A stretch of DNA of 49,594 nt. It comes from an uncultured Pseudomonadota bacterium. GTDB taxonomy: Bacteria; Pseudomonadota; Gammaproteobacteria; Burkholderiales; CAIKXV01. Positions 35,732 through 47,923 of the stretch are shown piece after piece (position 1 is the first letter of the stretch; every line of letters starts with the position of its first letter). Location: contig CAIKXV010000074.1 of the NCBI GenBank assembly GCA_903831455.1, forward strand, positions 1 through 49,594, read 5' to 3'. Position numbers and translations under genes: made by a program. The notes beneath the pieces were generated by a model. The model saw only the letters and a list, made by a program, of their open reading frames with translations, was not told the DNA's origin and did not search any database.

Positions 35732-37086
35732 GCGCCGCCTCCGGACGACTTCGACGGCGTGCCCTGGGCGCGGCCGATCGGGTAGTACTCGAGCCCGGCC
35801 GCGGCGACCCGTGCCGGCTCGTACAGGTTGCGCCCGTCGAACACCACCGGCGACCTGAGCACGGACAGGATCGCGGCGAAATCCGGGCTGCGGAACTCCT
35901 TCCACTCGGTGACGATCACCAGCGCGTCGCAGTCGCGCAGCACCGCCATCGCGCCCTCCGCGAATTCGACGCGCGGCTCGTGGGCATAGGTCGCACGGGC
36001 GTTCCCGATCGCCACCGGGTCGTATGCGCACACGCGGGCCCCGCGCTCGAGCAGTCCGTCGATCACGACGGTGCTGGCCGCCTCGCGCATGTCGTCGGTC
36101 TCGGGCTTGAAGGCGAGCCCCCAGAGCGCAAAGCGACGACCCTCCAGCCGTTCACCGAAGCGGGCGACGACCTTCCCGACCAGAACGGACTTCTGCCGCT
36201 CGTTGACTTCGTGCACCGCATGCAGGATGCGCATCGGCACGCCGGCGTCGGCCGCGGTGCGCTCCAGCGCGCGGACGTCCTTGGGAAAGCACGATCCACC
36301 GTAGCCCGCGCCGGCATACAGGAAGTGGTAGCCGATGCGCGCATCCGAGCCGATGCCCTTTCGCACCTGCTCGATGTCGGCCCCCACCCGCTCGGCGAGG
36401 TTCGCCAGTTCGTTCATGAACGAGATGCGCGTGGCCAGCATTGCGTTGGCGGCGTACTTGGTCAGTTCGGCGGAGCGCACGTCCATCACGATCATCCGCT
36501 CGTGGTTGCGCATGACCGGCTCGTAGACCGCCTTCATGATCTCCAGCGCCCGCGCGTCGTCGGCCCCCACCACGATCCGGTCGGGACGCATGAAGTCGGC
36601 GACGGCGGCCCCCTCCTTCAGGAACTCCGGGTTGGAGACCACGCTGAACGGCAGGGACACCCCCCTGGCATCCAGTTCCGACCGTATCGCCGCGCGCACC
36701 CGGTCGGCCGTGCCCACCGGCACGGTCGACTTGTCGACGATCACGCAGTACTCGCGCATGTGCCGACCGATCGCGCGCGCGGCCGCCACCACGTACTGGA
36801 GGTCGGCGGACCCATCCTCGCCCGGCGGGGTGCCGACGGCGAGGAACTGCACGCTGCCATGGGCGCCCGCCTCGGCCGGGTCGGTGGTGAACCGCAGCCG
36901 CCCGGCCCGCACGTTGCGCTCGACGACCGGCGCGAGCCCCGGCTCGTGGATCGGAATGCCGCCAGCGCGCAGCAGCGCGACCTTCGCCTCGTCGACATCG
37001 AGACACAGCACGTCGTTGCCGAGATCGGCGAGACAGGCGCCCGAGACCAGCCCGACATAGCCGGTACCCACGACCGTGATCTTCAT
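35728..37086 (-). CDS. ugd: UDP-glucose 6-dehydrogenase
   Basis: A 452-residue enzyme that oxidises UDP-glucose twice to UDP-glucuronate, with NAD, for LPS, capsule or 4-aminoarabinose synthesis. The nucleotide fold begins [20 protein letters not shown]. The catalytic thiol is Cys266 in [20 protein letters not shown] and [11 protein letters not shown] are family marks. The start at 37086 overlaps the pyrF stop by ATGA, and its own stop overlaps hldA, so translation is coupled on both sides. Confidence 0.97.
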   Translation of the reverse strand: MKITVVGTGYVGLVSGACLADLGNDVLCLDVDEAKVALLRAGGIPIHEPGLAPVVERNVRAGRLRFTTDPAEAGAHGSVQFLAVGTPPGEDGSADLQYVVAAARAIGRHMREYCVIVDKSTVPVGTADRVRAAIRSELDARGVSLPFSVVSNPEFLKEGAAVADFMRPDRIVVGADDARALEIMKAVYEPVMRNHERMIVMDVRSAELTKYAANAMLATRISFMNELANLAERVGADIEQVRKGIGSDARIGYHFLYAGAGYGGSCFPKDVRALERTAADAGVPMRILHAVHEVNERQKSVLVGKVVARFGERLEGRRFALWGLAFKPETDDMREAASTVVIDGLLERGARVCAYDPVAIGNARATYAHEPRVEFAEGAMAVLRDCDALVIVTEWKEFRSPDFAAILSVLRSPVVFDGRNLYEPARVAAAGLEYYPIGRAQGTPSKSSGGGA

Positions 37087-37805
37087 CGCCCGGCCACCTC
37101 CGCGTTGATCGCCTCGAGGGCCGCGCAGGGATCGGCCGCCTGCGTGATCGGGCGCCCCACGACGAGGTAGTGCGCACCCTCGGCAATCGCGCGTGCGGGC
37201 GTGGCGATGCGGACCTGGTCATCGACCGAGGCGCTCGCCGGGCGGACGCCCGGGGTCACCAGCACGAAGCCCTCGCCGCATTCGGCGCGCAGCAGCGCGG
37301 CCTCGCGCGGCGAGCAGACCACCCCGTCCAGCCCGCTGTCGCGCGCCAGGCGTGCGAGCCGCAGCACCTGCTCCTCGGGGGTACCCGGGACGCCGATCTC
37401 CGCGAGATCGGCGGCCTCCATCGAGGTGAGCACGGTGACCCCGACCAGCAACGGTCGATCGGGGCAGGATTCGATCGCCTCGCGGGCAGCCGCCATCATT
37501 CTCCGACCGCCGCCGGCATGCACGTCGATCATCCAGGCCCCGTCGCTCGCCGCGGCCCGGCAGGCCGCCGCCACCGTGTTCGGAATGTCGTGGAACTTGA
37601 GATCCACGAAGACCTCGTAGCCGAGGGCGCGCAACCGGGCGACGAGCAGCGGTCCGCCGCTGGTGAACAGTTCCTTGCCGACCTTGACCCGGCAACGGGT
37701 GGGGTCCAGGCGGCGCGCCATCTCGAGTGCGGCATCGGCCCCGGGGAAATCGAGGGCGACGATCACGCGCGGCCCCGCGGGCACGTGCGCTGGCAAGGTG
37801 GTCAT
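37083..37805 (-). CDS. pyrF: Orotidine 5'-phosphate decarboxylase (type 1)
   Basis: A 240-residue TIM-barrel enzyme that decarboxylates OMP to UMP, the last step of pyrimidine synthesis. The catalytic set is visible in [11 protein letters not shown] (Asp68, Lys70, Asp73), as in the E. coli type. VTVLTSM, VTPGVRP and the final [13 protein letters not shown] bind the phosphate. It overlaps lapB by ATGA at its start and ugd by ATGA at its end. The lapA-lapB-pyrF order is shared with enterobacteria, so the grouping appears old. Confidence 0.97.
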   Translation of the reverse strand: MTTLPAHVPAGPRVIVALDFPGADAALEMARRLDPTRCRVKVGKELFTSGGPLLVARLRALGYEVFVDLKFHDIPNTVAAACRAAASDGAWMIDVHAGGGRRMMAAAREAIESCPDRPLLVGVTVLTSMEAADLAEIGVPGTPEEQVLRLARLARDSGLDGVVCSPREAALLRAECGEGFVLVTPGVRPASASVDDQVRIATPARAIAEGAHYLVVGRPITQAADPCAALEAINAEVAGR

Positions 37806-38977
37806 GCGGAGAGCTCCCGTTCCTCGGTACGCCGCGGGGCGTAGGTTTCCCAGCCGCGGCAGGCCGGACAGTGCCAGTAGAACTGGCGGGCGCGGAAGCC
37901 GCACTGGTCGCACAGGTACATGGCGAGTGTGCGACTGTGTTGTTGCACGATGTCGCGCACCAGCTCGAATTCGGCGCGCTCGTCGTCGGCGGCCAGCGCG
38001 ATGCGCGCCTCGAGCAGCCGGGCCAGGCCGTTCAGCGTCGGGTTGCGCCTGACCTCGTCGGCCACCAGGCGATGCGCGTCGGCCGCCCCCTGGCGGGCCA
38101 TCGTCTCGCGGAACACCACCGCAAGCAGGTCGAGCGACGGATGGTTGGCGAGGTAGTACTGCAGGAGGCTCAGGCCCACTTCGGGCTTCTCGATCGACCG
38201 GTAGGCCTCGAGCAGGCGATCGGCCACCATGGACAGGTACGCGGGGTTCTGCGACTCGATGCGCTTCCAGGCCTCGATGGCCGCTTCGACCTGCCCATCG
38301 GCACGTTCGATGTCGCCCAGCAGGATGCTCGCGCGCACGCTCTTGCGATGGCTCGCCAGGGCGCGCCCGAGCAGTTCGCGGGCCTGCGCGGGGCGGGCAT
38401 GCGCCAGTTCGTTGGCCGCCAGTTCGCAGCAGTAGTGGGCGATGTCCATCTGGAAGGACCGCCCGGTGCGTTCCTCGGCTCGACGGGCGGTCTCGATCGC
38501 CCTCTCCCACTCCCGCTCCTGCTCGTAGATTTCCAGCAGCGCCTGGGAGGCGGCATCCTCGCGGGGCGTGCCCTCGAGGCGGCGGAACAGTTCCTCGGCG
38601 CGGTCGAGCAGCCCGGCCTTCAGGTAATCCTGGGCCAGCTCGTAGATCGCATCGAGCCGCTGCCCGGTGGCGAGATCCGCGCGTTCGACCAGCGCCTGGT
38701 GCATGCGGATCGCGCGCTCCACCTCGCCGCGGCGGCGGAACAGGCTGCCCAGCGCGAAATGCAGCTCGACGGTCTGCGGATCGACCTTCACCACCTCGGT
38801 GAACGCCTCGATCGCCTTGTCCTGCTGCTCGTTGACCAGGAAATTGATGCCGCGAAAGTACGACTCCGGCAACGCGCGCGACTCGGTCACCAGGGTACGG
38901 ATGTCCACCCTCGCCGCGATCCAGCCCAGCCCGAAGAACAGCGGCAAGGCGATCAGCCACCAGTATTCAAACTCCAT
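37802..38977 (-). CDS. lapB: LPS assembly regulator LapB (YciM)
   Basis: A 391-residue inner-membrane protein that helps FtsH degrade LpxC and so sets the rate of LPS synthesis. A single N-terminal membrane helix ([19 protein letters not shown], about residues 4-22) anchors a cytoplasmic TPR array ([20 protein letters not shown] and following repeats). A C-terminal rubredoxin-like metal site has [18 protein letters not shown]. The ATG at 38977 lies inside the end of lapA (11-base overlap), and the stop overlaps pyrF. Length and all three regions match the family. Confidence 0.95.
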   Translation of the reverse strand: MEFEYWWLIALPLFFGLGWIAARVDIRTLVTESRALPESYFRGINFLVNEQQDKAIEAFTEVVKVDPQTVELHFALGSLFRRRGEVERAIRMHQALVERADLATGQRLDAIYELAQDYLKAGLLDRAEELFRRLEGTPREDAASQALLEIYEQEREWERAIETARRAEERTGRSFQMDIAHYCCELAANELAHARPAQARELLGRALASHRKSVRASILLGDIERADGQVEAAIEAWKRIESQNPAYLSMVADRLLEAYRSIEKPEVGLSLLQYYLANHPSLDLLAVVFRETMARQGAADAHRLVADEVRRNPTLNGLARLLEARIALAADDERAEFELVRDIVQQHSRTLAMYLCDQCGFRARQFYWHCPACRGWETYAPRRTEERELSA

Positions 38978-39326
38978 GGCCGCCCCCGGGCGGTTCCCCG
39001 TGCCCGGCCGACCGCGCCGGAGGGAGTCCGGACGCCCTCGCCAGGACATCGGCCTCGGCCTGCAGGGCACGCCGGCGCAGTTTCAGCGCGTGTCCGGACA
39101 TCGCCAGCACGCCGAGCAGCGCGCCCACGCACAGCGCCCCCACCAGTGCGAGGGCGAGCGACGTGGACCACTCCTGGCCCGGCAGCAGGCGCAGGGTCAC
39201 CGGCTCGTTGTTGCGCAGGGCGAAGGCGAACACGAGGACGAACAGTCCGACCTTGAAGGCGAACCCGATCCAGCCCGCGAGGCGCGAGAACGCCCCGGAG
39301 CGTCGTTCCGGGTCGGCGACGGGCAT
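38967..39326 (-). CDS. lapA: LPS assembly protein LapA (DUF1049)
   Basis: A 119-residue inner-membrane protein with two membrane segments (about residues 21-38 and 56-77) around the family motif ALRNNEPVTLRLLPG, and a charged C-terminal tail. LapA cooperates with LapB in controlling LPS assembly. The start at 39326 is chosen over the upstream ATG at 39371 because the earlier one lies inside the ihfB coding region and the strong hairpin. It overlaps lapB by 11 bases. Confidence 0.9.
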   Translation of the reverse strand: MPVADPERRSGAFSRLAGWIGFAFKVGLFVLVFAFALRNNEPVTLRLLPGQEWSTSLALALVGALCVGALLGVLAMSGHALKLRRRALQAEADVLARASGLPPARSAGHGEPPGGGHGV

Positions 39327-39344
39327 GCCCACCGTGCCGCGACG

Positions 39345-39367
39345 CCCTGGCGCCTCAGGCGCCAGGG
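39345..39367 (-). other. Perfect 10-bp hairpin with the ihfB stop codon as its loop
   Basis: On the minus strand CCCTGGCGCC, TGA and GGCGCCAGGG form a perfect 10-bp stem, and the 3-base loop is exactly the ihfB stop codon (39355-39357). No T-tract follows, and lapA starts about 20 bases downstream. It may define an mRNA end, slow terminating ribosomes or limit flow into lapA. Confidence 0.6.
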
Positions 39368-39642
39368 GCATCCACCCGCTCCCGCAGTTCCTTTCCGGCC
39401 TTGAAGTGGGGCACGTGCTTGGCGGGCACGTGCACCTTCTCGCCGGACTTCGGATTGCGGCCGACCCTTGGGGGCCGGTAGTTCAGGGAGAAACTGCCGA
39501 ACCCCCGGATCTCGATGCGCTGCCCGTCCGCGAGGCTCTGTGCCATCGCGTCGAGGATCATCTTGACCGAGAGTTCGGCGTCCTTGGCGACCAGTTGCGT
39601 ATGACGCGCCGCAAGATTGGCGATCAGCTGCGACTTGGTCAT
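39355..39642 (-). CDS. ihfB: Integration host factor subunit beta
   Basis: A 95-residue HU/IHF-family DNA-bending protein that pairs with IhfA. It has [12 protein letters not shown] at the start, [11 protein letters not shown], and the arm [15 protein letters not shown] with the DNA-intercalating Pro. It follows rpsA by eight bases, a conserved pair in proteobacteria. The stop codon is in the loop of a perfect hairpin. Confidence 0.96.
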   Translation of the reverse strand: MTKSQLIANLAARHTQLVAKDAELSVKMILDAMAQSLADGQRIEIRGFGSFSLNYRPPRVGRNPKSGEKVHVPAKHVPHFKAGKELRERVDAPGA

Positions 39643-39650
39643 GGCGACGC

Positions 39651-41378
<1,728 letters not shown>

Positions 41379-41421
41379 GAGGGGGATGACCTGTGGTGTG
41401 GATGGACCGGGTTCGCTCCGG

Positions 41422-41498
41422 GGCCGGAGGTGGGGATGGAAGACCCCCGGCCGCACCCGGTGCGCGCCGGACGCGGCGAACTCGCGTCCGTGCACCGG
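41422..41498 (-). promoter_or_regulatory. Structured rpsA leader: two hairpins
   Basis: In the 223-base gap before rpsA, CCGGTGC (41457-41463) pairs with GCACCGG (41492-41498), and CGGACGCG (41468-41475) pairs with CGCGTCCG (41483-41490), making a 15-bp stem with one asymmetric internal loop. A second stem pairs GGCCG (41422-41426) with CGGCC (41448-41452) and GGGG with CCCC inside it. Both lie 44-120 bases before the SD-less ATG, as expected for S1 autoregulation. Confidence 0.55.
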
Positions 41499-41601
41499 GG
41501 ACGCGTCCCGGGCGACATTCCGGGTCGACCGAGGGCTCCGTCGGCAGGCGCCGCGGGCGCCCGCTGGCGACCGGATTGCCACCCGGCAAGACGGCCGGGC
41601 G

Positions 41602-42273
41602 CTACTGCAGGGCCCGCCGATACCGATCCAGCACGATGGCGACGACCTCTTCGATCGTCCGACCCTCGGAGTCCAGCACCGCTTCGGGCGTGAGTGCCCG
41701 CAGGGGTGCGACCGCGCGGCGGGTATCTCTGTCGTCGCGCGTCCTCAGATCCTGCAGGATCGCGGCGAGACTAACAGACAAACCCTTTCCCATCAACTGC
41801 TTATATCGGCGTTCGGCACGAACTTCCGCGCTGGCCGTCAGGAACACCTTGAGCACGGCATCGGGGAACACGACCGAGGCCATGTCGCGCCCGTCCGCCA
41901 CCAGGCCGGGTGACTCGCGGAAAGCCCGCTGACGTTCGAGCAGGGCCTCGCGCACCGGCGGCAGCGCCGCCACGACCGAGGCCGCCGCGGACATCGCCTC
42001 GCTGCGGATCTCGTCGGTCACGTCATCGCCGGCAAGGAAGACGCGCTCCCCGGCGAAGGCCAGTGGCAGGCGGCGGGCCAGGTTCGCGACGGCCTCGCCA
42101 TCGCGAAGGTCGGCGCCCGCTCGCCGCGCAGCCAGCGCGGCGACCCGGTAGATCGCACCGCTGTCGAGGTAGTGGAACCCCAGGCTCGCGGCCACGCGCT
42201 GCGCGATCGTGCCCTTGCCGGAGGCCGAGGGGCCGTCGATCGCGATCACCGGCACCGCGCGCGGGTCGGCCAT
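41602..42273 (-). CDS. cmk: Cytidylate kinase
   Basis: A 223-residue kinase that converts CMP and dCMP to the diphosphates. The P-loop is [11 protein letters not shown] near the N-terminus; [22 protein letters not shown] and [12 protein letters not shown] are family marks. AGGAGGG lies just before the ATG at 42273, within the end of aroA, whose stop is one base upstream. It precedes rpsA, the usual proteobacterial order. Confidence 0.96.
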   Translation of the reverse strand: MADPRAVPVIAIDGPSASGKGTIAQRVAASLGFHYLDSGAIYRVAALAARRAGADLRDGEAVANLARRLPLAFAGERVFLAGDDVTDEIRSEAMSAAASVVAALPPVREALLERQRAFRESPGLVADGRDMASVVFPDAVLKVFLTASAEVRAERRYKQLMGKGLSVSLAAILQDLRTRDDRDTRRAVAPLRALTPEAVLDSEGRTIEEVVAIVLDRYRRALQ

Positions 42274-42274
42274 C

Positions 42275-43597
42275 TCAGCCCTCCTGCCGGCGGGTGACCG
42301 ACGCGTAGGCGTCGAAGTACCCGGGGAAGGTCTTGGCCACGCACATCGGGTCGTTGATCCGCACCGGGACACCGGCCAGGGCGACCAGCGAGAAGCACAT
42401 CGCCATCCGATGGTCGTCGTAGGTGTCGATCGCCACGTCGGGGCGGGGTCGGACGGGGCCGTCGACCCGCAGCCAGTCCGGCCCCGATTCGACCTGCGCA
42501 CCCAGCCGCTGGAGTTCGGTGGCCATCGCGTGGATGCGATCGGTCTCCTTCACCCGCCAGCTGCCGATGTTGCGCAGGACGGTCGCACCGCGCGCGAACA
42601 GGCCGAGCACCGCCAGCGTCATCGCCGCATCCGGGATCTCGAGGCAGTCGGCCTCGATGCCGCGTAAACCGTCGGCCGGGGCCGCAGCCGAGATCCAGTT
42701 CTCGCCCTGCTCGATCCGCGCACCCATGCGCTCGAGTTGCGCGGCAAACGCCACGTCGCCCTGGATGCTGTCGCGACCGACGCCCTCCACGCGCACCGGT
42801 CCGCCCCCGATCGCGCCGGCGGCCAGGAAATAGGACGCGGCCGAAGCATCCCCCTCGACGTGAAGGCGGCCGGGGGAGCGATAGCGCGCTCCCGGTACCG
42901 GTCGAAAGCGCGCCCAGCCCTCCTGCTCGACGTCGACGCCGAAGCGCCGCATCAGCGCCAGGGTGAGCGCGATGTAGGGGCGGGAGATGAGGTCTCCGTC
43001 CACCTCGATCACTGCACCGCCCTCGACCAGCGGCGCGGCCATCAGCAGCGCGGTCAGGAACTGGCTGGACACGTTGCCGCGAACCCTGACGGGCGCGCGG
43101 GAGCCGAGCCGCGCCGGATGGATCTCCAGCGGCGGATAACCGGGCTGGCCGAGATAGTCGATCCGCGCCCCCATCGCGCGCAGGCTGTCCACCAGGTCGC
43201 CGATCGGACGCTCGTGCATCCTCGGCACGCCGGAGAGCCGGTAGTGGCCACCCGCGGCGGCCAGCACCGCGGTCAGCGGCCGGAAGGCGGTGCCTGCATT
43301 GCCGAGGAACAGGTCGGCTTCCTTCACCGGCGGCGCGCCGTCGCACCCCTCGACCTCGGCCACCAGTCCCCCGGCGCCGTCCTCCTCGCAGTGCAGTGCC
43401 ACGCCGAGCGCGGCCAGCGCCTCGCGCATGCGCTCGGTGTCGTCCGACTGCAGCAGGTCGAGCAGTCGCGTGCGTCCGCGGGCCAGGGCCGCGAGCAGCA
43501 GCGTGCGGTTGGAGATGCTCTTCGACCCCGGCAGCCGAACGCGACCACCGGCACCGGCCAGCGGCGCGAGATCGAGATGCGTCGGCCGCGCGCTCAC
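42275..43597 (-). CDS. aroA: 3-phosphoshikimate 1-carboxyvinyltransferase (EPSP synthase)
   Basis: A 440-residue shikimate-pathway enzyme that transfers enolpyruvate from PEP to shikimate 3-phosphate. Motifs are [49 protein letters not shown] and [14 protein letters not shown]. The GTG start at 43597 overlaps the tyrA stop by GTGA. It sits in the block serC-pheA-hisC-tyrA-aroA that makes serine, phenylalanine and tyrosine. The N-terminal PGSKS and GNAGTAFRP sequences suggest class I type. Confidence 0.96.
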   Translation of the reverse strand: MSARPTHLDLAPLAGAGGRVRLPGSKSISNRTLLLAALARGRTRLLDLLQSDDTERMREALAALGVALHCEEDGAGGLVAEVEGCDGAPPVKEADLFLGNAGTAFRPLTAVLAAAGGHYRLSGVPRMHERPIGDLVDSLRAMGARIDYLGQPGYPPLEIHPARLGSRAPVRVRGNVSSQFLTALLMAAPLVEGGAVIEVDGDLISRPYIALTLALMRRFGVDVEQEGWARFRPVPGARYRSPGRLHVEGDASAASYFLAAGAIGGGPVRVEGVGRDSIQGDVAFAAQLERMGARIEQGENWISAAAPADGLRGIEADCLEIPDAAMTLAVLGLFARGATVLRNIGSWRVKETDRIHAMATELQRLGAQVESGPDWLRVDGPVRPRPDVAIDTYDDHRMAMCFSLVALAGVPVRINDPMCVAKTFPGYFDAYASVTRRQEG

Positions 43598-44508
43598 CGC
43601 GCGGCCTCGTTCGCCAGGCGCCGACCCAGCGCCTCGCGCGCCTCGCGCGCCTGCGAGAACTCTCGCTCGAGCGCGGCGCCGTCGCCCCGGGCGATGGCCT
43701 CGCGCAGCACGGCGAGACGCGCCGCATAGCCGTCGATCTCGGCGCAGAGCAGGTCGCGATTGGAGACACAGATGTCGCGCCACATCTCGGGGCTGCTCGC
43801 GGCGATACGGGTGAAGTCGCGAAAGCCGCCGCCGGTCAGCTCGAGCATCGCCTCCGCGTCCGGCCGCTCGGCGAGCGCGTTCATCATCGCGAAGGCAAGG
43901 ACATGGGGCAGGTGGCTGGTGGCGGCGAGCGCCCGGTCGTGGGCCTCGGCCTCCATCCTCATCACCCGGGCGCCGGTCGCCTGCCACAGCGCATGCACCC
44001 GGTCCGCCGCGTCGGCGGCGGTCTCGCGGATCGGCGTGAGCACGACCGGCCGGCCCTCGAACAGGCCGGCGCGGGCGGCATCGGGACCGCTCTTCTCGGC
44101 CCCTGCGATCGGATGCGCGGGCACGAACCGCGGCAACGCTGCGCCGAGCAAGGCTCGCGCGCAGTCGATCACGTCGCGCTTGGTGCTGCCGCCATCGGTG
44201 ACCAGCGCCCGTGGCGACAGGTGGCGCGACAGGGCCTGCATCACGCCAGGCAACTGCCCGACCGGGGTGGCCAGCAGCACGAGATCGCAGCGCGCGAGCC
44301 CGGCGAGGCTCCCGGCCGCCTCGTCGATCACGCCCAGTTCCACCGCGCGGTGCAGCGTGCTCTCCGTACGGCCGAACCCCAGCACCCGGCGCACCACCCC
44401 CGCCCGCCTGAGCGACAGCGCGAACGAGCCGCCGATCAACCCGACGCCGACCACGCCGAGGCAGTCGATCGGCGGCGGGGCTCCCGTCGGGGATGCCGGC
44501 GAACTCAC
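43594..44508 (-). CDS. tyrA: Prephenate dehydrogenase
   Basis: A 304-residue NAD-dependent dehydrogenase that oxidises and decarboxylates prephenate (or arogenate) toward tyrosine. The nucleotide fold is [17 protein letters not shown], with ATPVGQLPG and the substrate motif [14 protein letters not shown] carrying the conserved His. No chorismate mutase or ACT domain is attached. The GTG start at 44508 overlaps the hisC stop, and its own stop overlaps aroA, in both cases by GTGA. Confidence 0.94.
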   Translation of the reverse strand: MSSPASPTGAPPPIDCLGVVGVGLIGGSFALSLRRAGVVRRVLGFGRTESTLHRAVELGVIDEAAGSLAGLARCDLVLLATPVGQLPGVMQALSRHLSPRALVTDGGSTKRDVIDCARALLGAALPRFVPAHPIAGAEKSGPDAARAGLFEGRPVVLTPIRETAADAADRVHALWQATGARVMRMEAEAHDRALAATSHLPHVLAFAMMNALAERPDAEAMLELTGGGFRDFTRIAASSPEMWRDICVSNRDLLCAEIDGYAARLAVLREAIARGDGAALEREFSQAREAREALGRRLANEAAR

Positions 44509-45644
44509 CGCGCCGAGCCCGGCTGGCGCCGCGGCACGCCCGGCACCGCCCCGATCACGGTGCCCAGCGCCTCGAGGAAGCGCCGATTCTCCGCCTCGGT
44601 GCCGATGGACACGCGCAGGTACTCGGGCAGCCCGTAGCCGGCCACCGGACGCACGATCACGCCCGCCCGCAGCAGCCGCTGGAACACCTCGGCCGCAGGT
44701 CCGACGCGAACGGTCACGAAATTGGCGAAAGACGGGATCCACTCGAGGCCGAGGGCGGCAAGCCCGGCGGTGACCTGGGCCATGCCCGCACGGTTCACCT
44801 CGCAGCTGCGCCGCAGGAACTCGAGATCGTCGAGCACGGCGATGGCGCCCGCCTGCGCGATGCTGTTCACGTTGAACGGCTGGCGCACGCGGTCGAGCAG
44901 GTCCACCACCGACGGCGCGGCGAGCCCGAAGCCCACGCGCAGGCCGGCCAGCCCGTAGGCCTTGGCCAGCGTGCGCGAGACCAGCAGGTTGGGAAAGCGC
45001 CCGAGCCAGCCGACGCTGTCGTAGCGCAGCGCTTCGGGCAGGTAGTCGGTGTAGGCCTCGTCCAGCACCACCAGCACATCCTCGGGCACCGCGGCGATGA
45101 AGCGCTCCAGCGCCGCGCCTTCGATGAAGGTGCCGGTGGGGTTGTTCGGGTTGGCGATGAACACCACCCGGGTGTCGGGGCCGATCGCCGCCAGCATCGC
45201 GGGAAGGTCGTGCCCGAAGTCGCGCGCGGGGACCTCGATGCCGCGCGCCCCGATCGCCTGGACGACCAGCGGATACACCGCAAACGCGTGCCGGGAATAG
45301 ACGGCCGAGTCGGCCGCCGTGAGGAAGGCGCGCGCCGCGATCTCCAGTACGTCGTTCGATCCGTTGCCGAGCACGACCTGCGCCGGCTGCACCCCGAAAC
45401 GGCGGGAGATCGCCGCCTTGAGCTCGAAGGCACTGCCGTCCGGATAGCGGGTGACATCGGCGAGCGCGCGGGTCATTGCCGCGAGCGCAGGCTCGCTCAC
45501 CCCCAGCGGATTTTCGTTGGACGCCAGCTTGACGATGCTCGCCTCGTCCAGCCCGAGTTCGCGTGCGAGTTCGGAGATCGGCTTGCCGGGCTGGTAGGGG
45601 GCGATCGCCCGCACATGCGCGGGCGCGCGGTCGGTGAGGCTCAT
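44505..45644 (-). CDS. hisC: Histidinol-phosphate/aromatic aminotransferase
   Basis: A 379-residue PLP aminotransferase of the HisC family. Motifs are [56 protein letters not shown] and [18 protein letters not shown] with the PLP lysine. Placed between pheA and tyrA, it most likely transaminates aromatic keto acids, though many such enzymes also serve histidine synthesis. The start overlaps the pheA stop by ATGA. Confidence 0.93.
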   Translation of the reverse strand: MSLTDRAPAHVRAIAPYQPGKPISELARELGLDEASIVKLASNENPLGVSEPALAAMTRALADVTRYPDGSAFELKAAISRRFGVQPAQVVLGNGSNDVLEIAARAFLTAADSAVYSRHAFAVYPLVVQAIGARGIEVPARDFGHDLPAMLAAIGPDTRVVFIANPNNPTGTFIEGAALERFIAAVPEDVLVVLDEAYTDYLPEALRYDSVGWLGRFPNLLVSRTLAKAYGLAGLRVGFGLAAPSVVDLLDRVRQPFNVNSIAQAGAIAVLDDLEFLRRSCEVNRAGMAQVTAGLAALGLEWIPSFANFVTVRVGPAAEVFQRLLRAGVIVRPVAGYGLPEYLRVSIGTEAENRRFLEALGTVIGAVPGVPRRQPGSAR

Positions 45645-46774
45645 CGGAAGGCTCCGCTGTGTTCGCGCGCGGCCGGGTAGGCCCCCAGCCGCTTGATGAA
45701 CAGCGCGCGCTCCTCGAGCTGCGCGAGCGCGCGGGCGACATGGGGCTCGGTCGGATGCCCCTCGATGTCGATGAAGAACAGGTATTCCCAGCGCCCGGTG
45801 CGCGCCGGACGCGACTCGAAGCGGGTCATGCTCACGCCGTTGTCGGCCAGCGGCGCGAGCAGCGAGTGCACGGCGCCGGGCTGGTTGCGCGCCGAGAGCA
45901 CGAGCGAGGTCTTGTCGCGCCCGGAGGCGTTGGGCACCGCCCCGCCGATCACGAGGAACCGGGTCGTGTTGTCCGCCTCGTCCTCGATGTTCTCGGCCAG
46001 CAGGTGGAGTCCGTAGCGCGCAGCCGCCGCCCGGCCGGCGATGGCCGCGGCGCCCGGCTCGGCCGCGGCAAGCCGCGCGGCCTCGGCATTGCTGGCCACC
46101 GCGATGCGCTCGACCCCGGGCAGTCGCGCGTTGAGCCAGCGCACGCACTGGCCCAGGCTCTGGGCGTGCGAATACAGGCGGGTGATGCCGGCGATCCCGC
46201 TCGCCGCGCCCATCAGGTTGTGGTGCACGGGCAGCAGCACCTCGCCGGTGACCGGGACCGAGGTGGCGAGCAGCAGGTCCAGCGTACGCCCCACGGCCCC
46301 CTCGGTGGAGTTCTCCACCGGCACCAGTCCGAACTGGGCACGACCGCTCTCGACCTCGCGAAAGACCTCGTCGAAACTCGCGCACGCACGGCGTTCGACC
46401 AGGCCGCCGAACTGCCGGATCACGGCCTCCTCGCTGTAGGTGCCGGCCGGGCCCAGGAAAGCCACCGCGGTCGGCGCCTCGAGCGACCGGCAGGCCCCCA
46501 TGATCTCGACGAACACCTGTCGCAGGTGGCTGGCGGGCAAGGGTCCGGCGCTGGCTCCCACGACCCGATCGATCACCTGCGCCTCGCGCTCCGGACGATA
46601 GACCGCGGCCCCGCCCTTCACGTGCCCGATCTCCTGGGCGACGCGCGCGCGGGCGTTGAGCAGTTCGACCAGCTGGTCGTCGATCGCGTCGACGCGGGCG
46701 CGAAGTTCGGCCAGCCGCGCGGTGTTCTCGCCGCCGGAGCCGCCTTGCCCGTCGGGCTTGCCCATGTCGCTCAT
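45641..46774 (-). CDS. pheA: Chorismate mutase/prephenate dehydratase (P-protein)
   Basis: A 377-residue bifunctional enzyme for phenylalanine synthesis. The chorismate mutase domain occupies about residues 20-105 (LRARVDAIDDQLVELLNAR), the prephenate dehydratase domain about 108-290 (FLGPAGTYSEEAV and the catalytic NTTRFLVIG), and an ACT domain from about 295 (LAPLADNGVSMTRFESRP), the likely phenylalanine feedback site. GAGGG precedes the ATG at 46774. It follows serC by 63 bases and overlaps hisC. Confidence 0.97.
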   Translation of the reverse strand: MSDMGKPDGQGGSGGENTARLAELRARVDAIDDQLVELLNARARVAQEIGHVKGGAAVYRPEREAQVIDRVVGASAGPLPASHLRQVFVEIMGACRSLEAPTAVAFLGPAGTYSEEAVIRQFGGLVERRACASFDEVFREVESGRAQFGLVPVENSTEGAVGRTLDLLLATSVPVTGEVLLPVHHNLMGAASGIAGITRLYSHAQSLGQCVRWLNARLPGVERIAVASNAEAARLAAAEPGAAAIAGRAAAARYGLHLLAENIEDEADNTTRFLVIGGAVPNASGRDKTSLVLSARNQPGAVHSLLAPLADNGVSMTRFESRPARTGRWEYLFFIDIEGHPTEPHVARALAQLEERALFIKRLGAYPAAREHSGAFR

Positions 46775-46837
46775 CGCATCCCTCGTCGCATCGCCCTCTC
46801 CGCGCGCGCTGCCCTCGTCCGCCGGGCCGCGGCCACC

Positions 46838-47923
46838 CTAGCCATGGGTCCGCTCGAACTCCCGCATGTAGTCCACGAGCGCACGCACGCCCTTGATCGG
46901 CATCGCGTTGTAGAGCGACGCACGCATGCCGCCCACCGAGCGGTGGCCCTGCAACTGCGCCAGGCCGGCCGCCTCGGCGCCGGCGAGGAACCGGGCATCG
47001 AGCGCCGCATCGCGCAGCGTGAACGGCACGTTCATCAGCGAGCGGTCGGCCGTGGAAACCGGGCAGCGGTAGAACTCGGTGGCGTCCAGCGCCGCGTACA
47101 GCACGTCGGCCTTCTCGCGGTTGAGCCGCAGCATCGCCGCGAGGCCGCCCTGCCCGGCGATCCAGTCGAAGACCAGCCCCGCCACGTAGATCGCCCAGGT
47201 CGGGGGCGTGTTGTACATCGACCCGGATGCGGCCTGGACCTTGTAGTCGAGCATGGCCGCGGTGCCGGCCGGCGCCCGCCCGAGCAGGTCCTCGCGGACG
47301 ATGACCACGGTGAGGCCCGCGGGCCCGATGTTCTTCTGGGCACCCGCGTAGATCAGCCCGAACCGCGACACGTCGATCGGCTTCGACAGGATGTCCGAGG
47401 ACATGTCGCACACCAGCGGGACGGCGCCCGAATCGGGGACATCCGCGAACTGGACCCCGCCGATCGTCTCGTTCGAGGTGTAGTGGAGGTAGGCGGCGGA
47501 CGGGTCGCAGTCCCACTGGTCGCGCGGGGGGATCGCCGTGTACCGCGCGGCCTCGCCGGAGGCCACCACGCGCACCGCGCCGCCGCGACGGGCTTCCTCG
47601 ATCGCCTTGGCCGACCACTGCCCGGTCAGCACGTAGTCGGCGCTCGCGCCGGCCGCGCGCAGGTTGAGCGGCACCATCGCGAACTGCAGCGTCGCCCCGC
47701 CCTGCAGGAACAGCACCCGGTAGGGGTCAGGGATGCCCATCAGCGCGCGCAGCGAGGCCTCGGCCCGCTGCGCGATGTCGATGAACTCCGCGCCGCGGTG
47801 GCTCATCTCCATCACCGACAGCCCGCGCCCTTGCCAGGAGAGCATCTCCGCGGCGGCACGCTCGAGCACCGGAACGGGCATCACGCCCGGACCGGCACTG
47901 AAATTGTAGATGCGGCCGCTCAC
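46838..47923 (-). CDS. serC: Phosphoserine aminotransferase
   Basis: A 361-residue PLP enzyme for serine and pyridoxine synthesis. It begins RIYNFSAGPGVMPVPVLE, has the PLP lysine in IYAGAQKNIGPAG, and NTPPTWAIYVAG and RASLYNAMP near the C-terminus. The start is a GTG at 47923 that overlaps the gyrA stop by GTGA, so expression appears coupled to DNA gyrase. The gyrA-serC-pheA order is common in betaproteobacteria. Confidence 0.97.
   Translation of the reverse strand: MSGRIYNFSAGPGVMPVPVLERAAAEMLSWQGRGLSVMEMSHRGAEFIDIAQRAEASLRALMGIPDPYRVLFLQGGATLQFAMVPLNLRAAGASADYVLTGQWSAKAIEEARRGGAVRVVASGEAARYTAIPPRDQWDCDPSAAYLHYTSNETIGGVQFADVPDSGAVPLVCDMSSDILSKPIDVSRFGLIYAGAQKNIGPAGLTVVIVREDLLGRAPAGTAAMLDYKVQAASGSMYNTPPTWAIYVAGLVFDWIAGQGGLAAMLRLNREKADVLYAALDATEFYRCPVSTADRSLMNVPFTLRDAALDARFLAGAEAAGLAQLQGHRSVGGMRASLYNAMPIKGVRALVDYMREFERTHG

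Noticed and set aside
44505-47618. 1037-codon minus-strand frame covering serC, pheA and hisC
   Set aside because: Only its last part is the real hisC frame; the rest is out of frame with serC and pheA, so it is not a fusion protein.
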